Shown here piece by piece: positions 52,030-61,381 of a stretch of DNA of 64,000 bases. Under the pieces are notes generated by a model, which was given only the letters and a program-made list of their open reading frames with translations, had not been told where the DNA came from and made no database searches. The translations under genes and the position numbers were made by a program. Each line of letters begins with the position of its first letter. Within the stretch, counting starts at the first letter, position 1. Origin of the DNA: an uncultured bacterium (lineage in GTDB: Bacteria; Bacteroidota; Bacteroidia; Bacteroidales; Bacteroidaceae); assembly GCA_945829115.1 (NCBI GenBank), contig CALZTP010000003.1:1-64000 (forward strand). The letters run 5' to 3'.

Positions 52030-54015
52030 CTACTCCTTTGGAGCATGGTGTGTGGTGTTTGTCTTATATGTAGCACCATCGATGCCAAGCCTTTGGGCAA
52101 GGCTATATCCGAGATGTGGCGGTTGGTTGTATGTGGAGTTTTGCCATGCTATTCCCATGCGGTATATATGGTCCTGCATAAGGCATGTAACCTTATAAGG
52201 TGAGGGTTCCGGAGTGGAATAGAGAAGCAGTTTGCATGTTGGCGCCTCCCAATCATCTTCATGTTCGAACATGATCAATTCCTCACGCCAGTCGCCAAGT
52301 ATGTCTGCCTGCAAGCACGGTGTTGACTTTGTGTAATTGCACGACAAGGGATTCCCATAAGGAGAGAACTCCATGAACGTTACAATCTTATTCCCTGAAG
52401 AGTCGAAACAACGTATTCTCGGCGAACTCTTTCTTGTGGAAGGACTGAAACGCCCATCAAAAGTTTGGTCGTAAGGGTCACCAGTCCAATAGATTCTGAA
52501 ATTCACGTCAGACATTCCTTGAAACACCACCGTTCCGTCAGAACAAGAATGAGTGTTTCCGTCTGCCAACGACCAGAACTCACTTCCCTTATGCCATGGA
52601 ATAAAGTCACACGCCAAGCCTCTGCCGTTATCTTCCCCACTGGTGGCACTGGTAAGGATTTCTCCAGTAGTAGCGTCATGAACATCATATCCATACGGTG
52701 CAGACTCGTGAGGCATCATGATTTCCAGTCCCTTACGTTCCGGACAGAGGTCAGTGAGGTGAATGGCATCACCATGTCCCATTCCTGTGGAACACAAAAG
52801 TCCACCATCATGCCCTATCGTAGCACCTCCCGTGACTATTTCATCATAACCGTCACCATTCACATCGCCAACAGAAATACCGTGCACGCCCTGTCCGAAA
52901 CTTGACATGCCACTTCCAGAGAGAATCTTTTTTCCATCTTTTGCAAACACCTCCCAAAAATCTTTTGAGCCTTTATGCAACCAGCGTGTGGTGAGGGTTG
53001 CGCCGTTCCAGTCTACTGCCCACAGGAAGCAATAGCTATAGTATCCTCGCTGCATGATTGCCGTAGGAAGACAGTTCTCACCATCAAGGTATGCCACACA
53101 TGCATTGTATCTCTCTCCGCGGTTAAAAGAAGTGTCGCCCCATTTAGGAGAGTAGACACCGCCTGCAGAAGGGAAGTTCTCGAGAGCACGATTTGGGCAA
53201 TACCATATTGTGTGCATAGCAGCACCCGTCTCACCATTGAAGACAGTCAAAAACTCCTCACCTGCCGTGACATGCCCATTATCATTTACGTGAGTGGCAG
53301 TATTGTCAACATCTTTTATGGCAGCCTCTGTAGCCGCTTCACTGACATATCTGCCCATTCCATCTTTTGTTCCCGGAGCAGTCTTGAAGATCACCTCCGC
53401 CTTTCCGTCTCCATCGAAGTCGTAAACAAGGAACTGGGTGTAATGATTTCCCGAGCGTATTCCGTAGCCGATATCAATTGTCCAGCGGTGTGTGCCATCC
53501 ATTTCATAGCAAGAGAGATATGCTGGAGAAGAATAGCCAGGCTTTCCTGTATCACGTGCGTTATTAGGCATCCATTTCATCACGAGTTCGTAGTCTCCAT
53601 CGCCATCCACATCCCCCACAGAGATATCATCTGGACGGTAAGAACCTGTTGTAACGCCAGCAGCGTCCTTTCTTGGTTTAGGCCTTTTCACCTCTATAGA
53701 CGTGTAGATATTGTCCCATGCCTTTACAGAAGAAGACTCTCCCGAAGAAGTCGTAACAACATAAGTATCTCCAGCCTTTCCGTTTTCATCGAGAACATTT
53801 GTTCTATCGCTGATTCCAGAGGCAATGGTTTTTCCGTTTCTCGTTACGCTGAAAGAGCAGTTTGGCGCATCGGTGTCGAGCGCTCTCCACGACACGAGTA
53901 TTCCCTGAGATGTTTTAACAGCCACTGGAGCGCGATTTAGTTTCTCTCTGACTTGCTGTGCATTGGCAGGAATATTCATAGAAAGGAGCATGGCTCCAAG
54001 AATGAGTTTTTTCAT
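52030..54015 (-). CDS. Rhamnogalacturonan lyase, polysaccharide lyase family 11
   Basis: About 661 aa from MKKLILGAML (54015), with a signal peptide ending near NANAQ-type residues (IPANAQ). It cleaves the rhamnogalacturonan I backbone of pectin by elimination. The PL11 beta-propeller shows several calcium-binding acidic loops, such as VGDVDGDGDYELVMKW, YDFDGDGKAEVIFK and VGDVNGDGYDEIVTGG, and the conserved GMGHGDAIHLTDLCPERKGLE. An N-terminal fibronectin-like domain (about 22-105) precedes it. With the pectinesterase at 37934-41230 it indicates pectin use, but no SusCD pair or glycoside hydrolase surrounds it. Confidence 0.93.
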   Translation of the reverse strand: MKKLILGAMLLSMNIPANAQQVREKLNRAPVAVKTSQGILVSWRALDTDAPNCSFSVTRNGKTIASGISDRTNVLDENGKAGDTYVVTTSSGESSSVKAWDNIYTSIEVKRPKPRKDAAGVTTGSYRPDDISVGDVDGDGDYELVMKWMPNNARDTGKPGYSSPAYLSCYEMDGTHRWTIDIGYGIRSGNHYTQFLVYDFDGDGKAEVIFKTAPGTKDGMGRYVSEAATEAAIKDVDNTATHVNDNGHVTAGEEFLTVFNGETGAAMHTIWYCPNRALENFPSAGGVYSPKWGDTSFNRGERYNACVAYLDGENCLPTAIMQRGYYSYCFLWAVDWNGATLTTRWLHKGSKDFWEVFAKDGKKILSGSGMSSFGQGVHGISVGDVNGDGYDEIVTGGATIGHDGGLLCSTGMGHGDAIHLTDLCPERKGLEIMMPHESAPYGYDVHDATTGEILTSATSGEDNGRGLACDFIPWHKGSEFWSLADGNTHSCSDGTVVFQGMSDVNFRIYWTGDPYDQTFDGRFSPSTRKSSPRIRCFDSSGNKIVTFMEFSPYGNPLSCNYTKSTPCLQADILGDWREELIMFEHEDDWEAPTCKLLLYSTPEPSPYKVTCLMQDHIYRMGIAWQNSTYNQPPHLGYSLAQRLGIDGATYKTNTTHHAPKE

Positions 54016-54051
54016 AGCTACCATTGGTAAAGATTCTTGGTTTTAAGAAAT

Positions 54052-54083
54052 AAGGTGGGTTTTATACATCCCCACCTTTTTTG
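54052..54083. terminator. Hairpin upstream of the PL11 gene
   Basis: AAGGTGGG (54052-54059) pairs with CCCACCTT (54071-54078), followed by TTTT on the plus strand and a T-rich stretch on the minus strand. It may end the S9 peptidase transcript, which runs on the minus strand. Confidence 0.5.
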
Positions 54084-54087
54084 TATG

Positions 54088-54129
54088 CTTTTTCTTATAT
54101 ACTTTTTCTTATATACTTTTTCTTATATT
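54088..54129. repeat. Three 14-bp tandem repeats
   Basis: CTTTTTCTTATATA is repeated at 54088-54101 and 54102-54115, with a third copy at 54116-54129 differing in its last base. It lies between the S9 peptidase and PL11 genes and is non-coding. Confidence 0.88.
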
Positions 54130-54168
54130 CTTCTATTACATGCTTTTTCTCCAAAGCCAATATTTTTT

Positions 54169-56598
54169 TTACAACGTCTTCGGAGTGTAGATAGCATTCC
54201 ACCATGAATCATCGCCCTTCAACCAGCGATCAAACCATGCAACCATGGAGTTAATCCATTGCACACGCTTCACAGGGTCCATGATATGGTGATTCTCACC
54301 CTCCACAAGAATGAGTCCGGTTGGTACTCCGAGAAGTTTCAATGCCGTGTACATCTGTATAGACTCTCCCGGTGGCACATTCGTGTCGGCAGTGCCATGA
54401 GTAAAGAGCAGAGGTTTCTTTATCTTGTCGGCATTATAGAGCGGAGAACGATCCACGAAAAGATCTTTCCTCGTCCAAGGGTAACTATTCGCAGCACTCA
54501 CCTGACTATAGGAATATCCCCAGTAGCCTTCACCCCAATAACTTGTATGGTCGGAGATTCCCGCATGTGATATTCCGCATGCAAACGGATTGTCCTTTGT
54601 AAGCATATACTGAGTCATGAAGCCACCATAAGAAGCAGAGACACAGCCAATTTTCTCTGCGTCCACCTGCGGAACATCCTTTGCAAACTGGCGTGTTGCA
54701 TCGATGATATCCTGTGCTGGTCCCTCACCCATGGTGTTCACATGCCGTGATGCCCATTCTTGTCCGAAGCCAGAAGCGCCCGACGGATTCACCACGAGCA
54801 CGATATATCCCATTGCATTCCAATAGTGAGCAGGATAATGACTGCCACCACCGAATCGCCGTGATGTTGGCGAGCATCCACCATAGTAATGAACAATGAC
54901 AGGATATTTCTTGTTGACATCGAAATCAGCAGGGAGGAAATAGAATCCCGTGACATCATATCCTCTTGAACAACGGAACTGCCAAGCCTTTGCCTGCCCT
55001 AATTTCACGCCTTCAAAGAACTCCTTATTAGGGTCACAGAGAAGTTCCATCTTACTCTTTCTCAAAGGTTGGGAGATAGAGTAAGTGCGGTACGGAACAC
55101 AAGCAGAAGAGCCATATACAAGGATGTTGCCAGTTGCAGAAGCCACAGAGAATCCGCTGAGCACCTCCATAGGTTGTGTAATGCGTTTTGAGGCGTACGT
55201 CTTCATGTCGAGACGGTAGAGACTCACAGAATCTCCATTCTGTGCTGAGTAATAAACGCCTCCGTCTGCAGGAGAGTAAGAGATGCTCTCGATGCTTGTT
55301 TTGTCGGCTGCCGTAACAGGAATGATCTTCTTGCTTGGAAGTTCCATGACATAGAGATGATAGTCGAAGCCGTTAGGAGTTCTTCCCTCTGGGAGAATCT
55401 TTCCAATACCGTTGAAGGCATTTGTAGAAGCAGAGAACACGACTTTGTCTTTCCCTGCAAAGAGTCCCTGTCCAACAAAGCCATCGTTCTCCACGAGCGT
55501 GTCCACCTCAAGGGTGTTGAGGTTCATGGTGTAATAAGAAGTAAGATTTGTAGGCTGCACTTGCAGGGTGTCGCTCATCACAGAGAACAGAACCGTCTTA
55601 CCGTCAGGAGTTATATCGCTGATGGAAACAGGGCGATAGGTATAGGTAAGTGGCTGAAGGAGTCCTGAGCGGAAATCATAGCGAGCCATAGAATACCTTT
55701 TGCGCCATCCTGGCTGGCGGTCGTCAGGGTGAATAATCTCATAGACTCCCGTTTCTTTCTTCGGACTCTGCTCCTCAATAAGCATCACGGCGAAGTCTTC
55801 TGTCGGAGAGATGCCAAGAACTTCAGAAGGGAGATTGGAAGCGATGATCTCCGTCTTTCCCGTTTGAGGGTCAGTAACTTCCAGCACTGTTTTCCCAGAA
55901 ACCTTCACAGTCTTGTAGTATCTGTCTGTTGTTGGCATCCAGTTCATGCCATAAGAAATCTCCCGCTCCTCCTTTGTCTTGAGATTCAAGAGGAAGCTTC
56001 GCGACTGGTATTTATACTCTGCGTCATACCACACGTAAGACATCAGAGCCCAAATTCCTGAGGGGGAGAGCTTGCTGCTGGTAATAACCCTTGTTCCGAG
56101 GTTTTCCGTCATAGAGAAGAGTTTCTCTCCAGAGCTCTGAATAGTGATTCCTTCAGTAGGCACAGTGATGGAGACATTCGCTGAATCTGCCACGAACTTA
56201 ATGTCTATGGCATGGCTTCCAGGCACGAAAGCAGTAGAGCCATTGAACTCCTTGCCGTCAGCATATATCTTTATTTTCTTTGCTCCAAGAACATTCACAG
56301 AGAAGTCTTTTACATATTTCTCTGCCTTCACCGTAAAGCCCACCATGTTCAGTGTTCCTTTTTTGAAGGTTGCAGAAGAGAGGTCGCAGTTTTCTTGCTC
56401 TGTTGCCTTGGTAAGTAGCAGAGGGGTGTCGATGAGCTTCTCAGGAGAGTATTTCTCCTGATTACTGTTTATACTGTCAAAAACAACTGGTGCCTTTACT
56501 TCAAAAGATCCAGAACACCTTACCTTGCTGATTGTCAGCGTGTCTGCCGAAACCGCCGTGCAACAAAGCAGGAATAATGAGATTAATATTTTTTTCAT
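54169..56598 (-). CDS. S9 family prolyl peptidase (dipeptidyl peptidase IV-like)
   Basis: An 809-aa secreted or periplasmic serine peptidase with a signal peptide (1-18). A long N-terminal beta-propeller is followed by an alpha/beta-hydrolase domain. The catalytic triad can be read as Ser656 in SASYGGFM, Asp748 in HGTADTNVP and His770 or His771 in GENHHIMDP. The loop YYGGCSPTSRRFGGGSHYP is typical. Such enzymes trim peptides from the N-terminus, often after proline, so it may act on peptides from outside the cell. It has no obvious partner; murF lies 80 nt upstream. Confidence 0.9.
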   Translation of the reverse strand: MKKILISLFLLCCTAVSADTLTISKVRCSGSFEVKAPVVFDSINSNQEKYSPEKLIDTPLLLTKATEQENCDLSSATFKKGTLNMVGFTVKAEKYVKDFSVNVLGAKKIKIYADGKEFNGSTAFVPGSHAIDIKFVADSANVSITVPTEGITIQSSGEKLFSMTENLGTRVITSSKLSPSGIWALMSYVWYDAEYKYQSRSFLLNLKTKEEREISYGMNWMPTTDRYYKTVKVSGKTVLEVTDPQTGKTEIIASNLPSEVLGISPTEDFAVMLIEEQSPKKETGVYEIIHPDDRQPGWRKRYSMARYDFRSGLLQPLTYTYRPVSISDITPDGKTVLFSVMSDTLQVQPTNLTSYYTMNLNTLEVDTLVENDGFVGQGLFAGKDKVVFSASTNAFNGIGKILPEGRTPNGFDYHLYVMELPSKKIIPVTAADKTSIESISYSPADGGVYYSAQNGDSVSLYRLDMKTYASKRITQPMEVLSGFSVASATGNILVYGSSACVPYRTYSISQPLRKSKMELLCDPNKEFFEGVKLGQAKAWQFRCSRGYDVTGFYFLPADFDVNKKYPVIVHYYGGCSPTSRRFGGGSHYPAHYWNAMGYIVLVVNPSGASGFGQEWASRHVNTMGEGPAQDIIDATRQFAKDVPQVDAEKIGCVSASYGGFMTQYMLTKDNPFACGISHAGISDHTSYWGEGYWGYSYSQVSAANSYPWTRKDLFVDRSPLYNADKIKKPLLFTHGTADTNVPPGESIQMYTALKLLGVPTGLILVEGENHHIMDPVKRVQWINSMVAWFDRWLKGDDSWWNAIYTPKTL

Positions 56599-56678
56599 TC
56601 GAAGTGATTTTTATTAAGACTTTCTTAAAGAGCAAGAGGTCTCATGAACGTTTCTTTTACGGTGGGTTATATTCCACC

Positions 56679-57977
56679 TTATAATATTTCAGGGAGAGTG
56701 AACAGTTTCTGTGAGTTAGACCCTTTTATAAGGATGAACATACCGTTAGGACGATTCCTGAGAATAGCTTCCCGAACCTCTTCAACATTTGCAAACTGAC
56801 GGTAAGGGTGAGAAAGTGCAGCAAAGCCATCGCCCACAAGCCATACCTCCTCAACATCCATTGTGGAGAGAATGTCAAGAATCTTCTGGTGCTCCTCGGC
56901 AGAGACATCGCCCAACTCTCCCATGGTTCCAAGAATCATCATCTTCCTTTCTGCACGAATGGCAGAGAAATTCTTTAGGGCAGCTGACATAGAAGTAGGA
57001 TTTGCGTTGTAGGCATCCACAACAAGGCGGTTATGCTCTGTCACGGTGAGCTGGGAACGGTTGTTTGAAGGCTGATAGTCTTCCAAAGCCCTGCAGATAT
57101 CTTCCTCCGACACTCCGAAGGACAGTCCGATTGCTGTTGCCGCCAGCATATTGTAGACATTATAATCGCCAATGAGGTGTGTGGCAACAACATGTTCCTC
57201 TCCCCCACTCTTCTGCCAAGAGAACGTAAGGAAAGGAGCACATTCCACAACCTCTCCACCAACGAAATTCTCTTTAACACCCTTGGCGCCATACCTCACA
57301 AGGTTCAAGCCATCAGCAATTCCCAGCAGGTGCTCGTTCTCGCCATGAATAAACACAGTGGCATGCTTCGTGCGGAGGAAGTCGTAGAGTTCACCTTTTG
57401 TCTTTACAACTCCTTCAAAGCTTCCAAATCCTCCAAGGTGTGCCCTTCCAACATTTGTGATGATTCCGCAGTCTGGCTCCACGATGTCTACAAGAGTCTT
57501 TATCTCCCCAGGATGGTTTGCACCCATCTCTATGACTGCAATCTCATGCTCTGGCTTCAGGCGAAGGAGGGTCTTTGGAACACCGATATGGTTGTTGAAG
57601 TTTCCTTGGGTGTACAGCACGTTGTATTTCCTTGACAAGACAGCGGCAATCAACTCCTTGGTGGTTGTCTTTCCATTTGTTCCCGTCACTCCAATAATCT
57701 TTGTGCCAAGAGCCCTGCGGTGAAAGTTCGCTAACTTCTGTAGCGTAAGAAGAACATTGTCGGTGAGAATCACTCTGTTGTCGTTCTTCGTATCGTCACA
57801 CAACTCGTCAACGACAGCATAGCAGCACCCTTTCTCAAGTGCCTGATGAGCAAACATGTTTCCGTTAAACGTCTCACCCTTTAGGGCAAAGAAGATGCTT
57901 CCCTCCGGACAGTTCCTTGTGTCTGTCGTGATCTCCGGATGCTCAAGGAATATTTTGTACAGTTCTGAAATCTCCAT
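56679..57977 (-). CDS. murF: UDP-MurNAc-tripeptide--D-alanyl-D-alanine ligase
   Basis: Adds the D-Ala-D-Ala dipeptide (made by Ddl at 25065-26063) to the peptidoglycan precursor in the cytoplasm. The ATP loop GVTGTNGKTTTKEL is at residues 96-109. Other Mur signatures are VIEMGANHPGEI, ITNVGRAHL and DAYNANPTSM. The length of 432 aa is normal. It is not in a mur/dcw cluster here. The end of the gene is close to a short hairpin (CGGTGG near 56660 with CCACCTT near 56671). Confidence 0.96.
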   Translation of the reverse strand: MEISELYKIFLEHPEITTDTRNCPEGSIFFALKGETFNGNMFAHQALEKGCCYAVVDELCDDTKNDNRVILTDNVLLTLQKLANFHRRALGTKIIGVTGTNGKTTTKELIAAVLSRKYNVLYTQGNFNNHIGVPKTLLRLKPEHEIAVIEMGANHPGEIKTLVDIVEPDCGIITNVGRAHLGGFGSFEGVVKTKGELYDFLRTKHATVFIHGENEHLLGIADGLNLVRYGAKGVKENFVGGEVVECAPFLTFSWQKSGGEEHVVATHLIGDYNVYNMLAATAIGLSFGVSEEDICRALEDYQPSNNRSQLTVTEHNRLVVDAYNANPTSMSAALKNFSAIRAERKMMILGTMGELGDVSAEEHQKILDILSTMDVEEVWLVGDGFAALSHPYRQFANVEEVREAILRNRPNGMFILIKGSNSQKLFTLPEIL

Positions 57978-58029
57978 TGTTTTTCTTGTAAAAAAAGCGT
58001 AATAAATACAGTGTATTCAATTTTCCTTG

Positions 58030-58090
58030 CAAAATTAAGAAATATTTTCTAATAATATCACGCTATTGTCATAAAAAAATGCTAATTTTG
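58030..58090. promoter_or_regulatory. Divergent -7 elements for murF and folP
   Basis: TAATTTTG on the minus strand (58030-58037) faces murF, 53 nt from its start, and TAATTTTG on the plus strand (58083-58090) faces folP, 23 nt from its start. Neither has a clear -33 at the ideal distance. Confidence 0.55.
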
Positions 58091-58112
58091 CACAAAAGTT
58101 TATTTTTGACCA

Positions 58113-58946
58113 ATGAAATACGAGATAAACATAAGAAAAAGCCCTTGGAAAATCACACAGCCGCAGGTAATGGGAATACTCAACTGCACTCCAGACTCCT
58201 TCTTCTCTGACTCAAGGAAACAGACAGAGAAAGAGATTGCTGAGCAGGCATGCAGGATTGTCTCCGAAGGTGGAACGATTATAGATGTTGGTGGCATGTC
58301 AACACGTCCTGGAGGAGACTTCGTCGACGAGGCAGAGGAGATGCGCCGTCTTCGGAATGCATTGACAATCGTTCGCCGCGAGTGCCCAGAAACAGTTGTT
58401 TCTGTAGACACCTTCCGACCTTCTGTTGCTCGCATGTCGGTAGAGGAATTTGGTGCAGACATCATTAACGATGTTAGTGAAGGAGGGGTAACAACTCTTG
58501 AAGGCGTGGAATATACCGAGCAGGGGAACATCTTCCAGGAGGTTGCTCGTCTTGGTGTTCCTTACATCCTTATGTCTGTGAAGCCAACACTTGCTGCAAC
58601 ACTTCAAACCTTCCGTGAGAAGACAGAAATTCTCAGGGCATACGGAGTGAAGGATATCATCCTCGACCCAGGATATGGCTTCGGGAAGAGCATAGAGCAG
58701 AACTACTCCATTCTTTCCTCACAGCAAGCCATCGTAGAGCTCTTTCCAGACATGCCTCTCCTTGCTGGTGTTTCCCGAAAGCGCATGATCTGGCAGTTCT
58801 TAGGAACCACTTCGGGAGAAGCCCTTAACGGCACCACAGCCGTGAATCTTCTTGCCCTTCTCAACGGTGCATCCATTCTCCGTGTCCACGATGTTCGTGA
58901 GGCGGTGGAAACAGTGAAAATCTTCATGCAAGTAAGGAATATGTAA
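58113..58946 (+). CDS. folP: Dihydropteroate synthase
   Basis: Joins para-aminobenzoate to the pterin pyrophosphate in folate synthesis. A TIM-barrel of 277 aa with MGILNCTPDSFFSDS near 18, VDVGGMSTRPGG-type pterin loop (IIDVGGMSTRPGGDFVDE), VSVDTFRP, and the C-terminal LAGVSRKRMI and GTTAVNLLAL. This is the sulfonamide target. It precedes cdaA by 88 nt, an order common in Bacteroidota. Confidence 0.97.
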   Translation: MKYEINIRKSPWKITQPQVMGILNCTPDSFFSDSRKQTEKEIAEQACRIVSEGGTIIDVGGMSTRPGGDFVDEAEEMRRLRNALTIVRRECPETVVSVDTFRPSVARMSVEEFGADIINDVSEGGVTTLEGVEYTEQGNIFQEVARLGVPYILMSVKPTLAATLQTFREKTEILRAYGVKDIILDPGYGFGKSIEQNYSILSSQQAIVELFPDMPLLAGVSRKRMIWQFLGTTSGEALNGTTAVNLLALLNGASILRVHDVREAVETVKIFMQVRNM

Positions 58947-59034
58947 ACATCCTATCATTAACAGAAAGTCTGCACACCCACATAGACAACACCCCATTAC
59001 AAATAAACATTCTGCACACCTATTATAGAAAATC

Positions 59035-59826
59035 ATGTTCATATCCATCTCTATAAAAGACATCATTGACATCATCCTTGTTGCCTTCCTTCTCTACTAT
59101 ATCTTCAGACTGATGAGGGAGTCAAGGTCACTGAATGTGTTTATCGGAATAATGGTGTTTATCGTTATCTGGCTGTTTGTTAGTCAGGTGTTGGAAATGC
59201 GCCTACTCGGAAGCATTCTCGACAAGCTCGTCTCTGTAGGCGTGTTGGCAATCATCGTACTCTTCCAAGAGGAAATAAGGAAATTTCTCTATTCCCTCGG
59301 AGCACATCAGCGTGTCTCCAATTTCATGCGCTTCTTTGGTTCGAAGCATAAGAACGAGCATGCCGACAAAAAGAGCATCATGCCGATTGTAATGGCATGT
59401 ATGAATATGGCGCGACAGAAAGCGGGTGCATTGATCGTGATAGAGCGCATGGCTCCCCTTGACGATATCATCTCAACAGGCGACCTTATCGACGCAAACA
59501 TCAACCAAATGCTCATCGAAAACATCTTCTTCAAGAACTCTCCACTTCACGATGGTGCGATGATCATTCGGAAACAGAGAATATGCGCAGCAGGATGCAT
59601 TCTCCCCGTTGCACACGATCAGGACATTCCGAAGGAACTGGGCTTGCGACACCGTGCCGCACTCGGAATCTCACAAGCCTCTGATGCCATTGCGATTGTG
59701 TGCTCTGAAGAGTCTGGGCGCATCTCTGTGGCAATAAAGGGCACGTTCCATTTGCGTCTCTCTGCCGAAAAGCTTGAGTCTCTGCTAACAGAAGAGTTGT
59801 CAATAAAGGAGGAGCACAAGGGATAA
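59035..59826 (+). CDS. cdaA: Diadenylate cyclase CdaA (DisA_N domain)
   Basis: Makes cyclic di-AMP from two ATP, at the inner membrane. A hydrophobic N-terminus with about three membrane helices (11-27, 35-50, 58-78) is followed by a DAC domain with the catalytic motifs DGAMII (173-178) and RHRAALG (205-211). The length of 263 aa is typical of CdaA. The usual Firmicutes partner cdaR (YbbR) is not next to it. The signal controls osmolyte transport and cell-wall balance; the next gene is a cell-wall carboxypeptidase. Confidence 0.95.
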   Translation: MFISISIKDIIDIILVAFLLYYIFRLMRESRSLNVFIGIMVFIVIWLFVSQVLEMRLLGSILDKLVSVGVLAIIVLFQEEIRKFLYSLGAHQRVSNFMRFFGSKHKNEHADKKSIMPIVMACMNMARQKAGALIVIERMAPLDDIISTGDLIDANINQMLIENIFFKNSPLHDGAMIIRKQRICAAGCILPVAHDQDIPKELGLRHRAALGISQASDAIAIVCSEESGRISVAIKGTFHLRLSAEKLESLLTEELSIKEEHKG

Positions 59827-59900
59827 AAAAATGGAGGAGTGAGGAATTGGAAGTGAGGAGTAAAAGAGGAAAAGGAGGAATAAAAAAGGGGGGAAAAAGA
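59821..59900 (+). repeat. Polypurine tract between cdaA and the PBP4-type gene
   Basis: Eighty bases with 72 purines, 8 T and no C on the plus strand. It is rich in GAGGA- and GGAGG-like words. It starts inside the last codons of cdaA. Confidence 0.9.
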
Positions 59901-59933
59901 TCAAACACAATTTTTTTGCATAAGAAAGAATAA

Positions 59934-61274
59934 ATGAAGAAATACCGTATACGATGGGATAGACTTGCCATGCTCCTTGCTGCAGTGGCAGCGGTTTGCG
60001 TGGCAATATACTATATTATAATAGGTGTAATAGCATTAGGCTCTTGGCTCCTCTCTCTCTTTGGTGACTTCAACCTCTCGTCTTATATGCCGAAAAGCAG
60101 CGAGAGGAAAGAAATGCCAAAGCACGTGACAGAACAGCAGAAAGCGGAGGCAATGAAAATGACGGCAAGAATAGATAGCTTCATGGTTCTCCCCACCCGA
60201 TTGGAGAAGGGGAAAATCGCTGTTTCCATCTACGACCTCACCACACAGCAACAAATCTACTCTTATCAGGCAGACAAACTCCTTACACCTGCCTCATGCA
60301 TGAAAATCCCTACTGCCGTGGCGGCTTTGAAGATATTAGGAACAAACCATAGAATGAGGGCTTCACTGCAGATTCGTGGTGAGATTCTTCGAGATACTCT
60401 TTTCGGAAATCTCCTCCTTCATGCCGATGCCGACCCTATGGTAAGCTCTCTCTCTTCTCTTACATCAAAGCTTCGCAAGGCTGGAGTGAAGCATATCAGG
60501 GGAAACATATATCTTTCTTTGGCACATTCCGACCGCCTTGTGCCACACCCTACTGCGAAGAGCTGGGATATTCCTTTCAACAAAACTCCTCTGCTGTTAA
60601 AGGGTGAGGGCATTGTGCGCAGACATCTCATGGCTTGCCTCTCTGCCGATGGCATTTCCTTCAAGCGCGACAACTCTCAGCGTCCGAAGGGGAAATACAG
60701 ATGCATTGCAAATGTCTCACACCCAATAACCGACCCTATGGTGCCTATGATGCGCAACAGTTCAAACATCATGGCAGAGACCATTCTCTTTCACCTCGAC
60801 CATAAGAAGGGACTCATAAAAAACAATCAGACAGACTATTCTGTGCGCCATGCTCATGAGACTTTCTGGCAGAAGGTCTTTTCTGCTGATACAACGCATC
60901 GGTTCAATCAGTTTGTGTTCAACGACGGTAGCGGACTATCTCCCGACAACCGTCTCACAGCTCGTGCCTTGACAGACATGCTGCGATATGCGTATTCTGA
61001 GGAGGATATATACAACTACCTCGTAGACTACGCCTTAGCGTCTCCTTTCAGTGAGCGCAGAGGTTCGCTCCTTACACGTCTCTCACGTCCAGAATATCGT
61101 GGGCGCATCTTCTGCAAGACAGGCACCATGACCACTCGTGGCATTTCTTCTATAGCCGGATACTTAGAGGGTGGCGACGGGCATTGGTATATCTTCGCAA
61201 TCATGAACGACGACTCTCCTGTTGCTGAAGCACGCATGTATCAAGACCGTCTGTTGAAACTGATGATGAAATAG
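59934..61274 (+). CDS. D-Ala-D-Ala carboxypeptidase/endopeptidase, PBP4 (S13) family
   Basis: A 446-aa penicillin-binding protein of the DacB type. One N-terminal membrane helix (about 12-40) keeps it at the inner membrane with the active site in the periplasm. The three active-site motifs are present: SCMK (Ser121, Lys124), SSN (275-277) and KTG (395-397). E. coli PBP4 has a larger insert between the first two motifs; here it is shorter. It trims peptidoglycan stem peptides. It lies 107 nt after cdaA, separated by a purine tract. Confidence 0.91.
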   Translation: MKKYRIRWDRLAMLLAAVAAVCVAIYYIIIGVIALGSWLLSLFGDFNLSSYMPKSSERKEMPKHVTEQQKAEAMKMTARIDSFMVLPTRLEKGKIAVSIYDLTTQQQIYSYQADKLLTPASCMKIPTAVAALKILGTNHRMRASLQIRGEILRDTLFGNLLLHADADPMVSSLSSLTSKLRKAGVKHIRGNIYLSLAHSDRLVPHPTAKSWDIPFNKTPLLLKGEGIVRRHLMACLSADGISFKRDNSQRPKGKYRCIANVSHPITDPMVPMMRNSSNIMAETILFHLDHKKGLIKNNQTDYSVRHAHETFWQKVFSADTTHRFNQFVFNDGSGLSPDNRLTARALTDMLRYAYSEEDIYNYLVDYALASPFSERRGSLLTRLSRPEYRGRIFCKTGTMTTRGISSIAGYLEGGDGHWYIFAIMNDDSPVAEARMYQDRLLKLMMK

Positions 61275-61381
61275 CCGAAAAGCGGTTTGGCTCGTTTTTA
61301 CAAGAAGGAATGCGCTCGTTGTTCTTGACAACAAGGAAGTACGTTCGTTTGTACAAGAAGGAAGTGTGAGACCATGACGTT
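61275..61381. repeat. Imperfect repeats between convergent genes
   Basis: TCGTTTTTACAAGAAGGAA (61292-61310) recurs at 61345-61363 with one change, and a looser version (TTGACAACAAGGAAG) lies between them. The stretch separates the PBP4-type gene from the convergent methyltransferase gene; no clear terminator hairpin is seen. Confidence 0.6.

Noticed and set aside
59003-59025. TGCACACCTATTATA resembles the MITE end TGCACACCTACTTATA
   Set aside because: Only about 15 bases match, with a gap, and no partner inverted repeat is present nearby.
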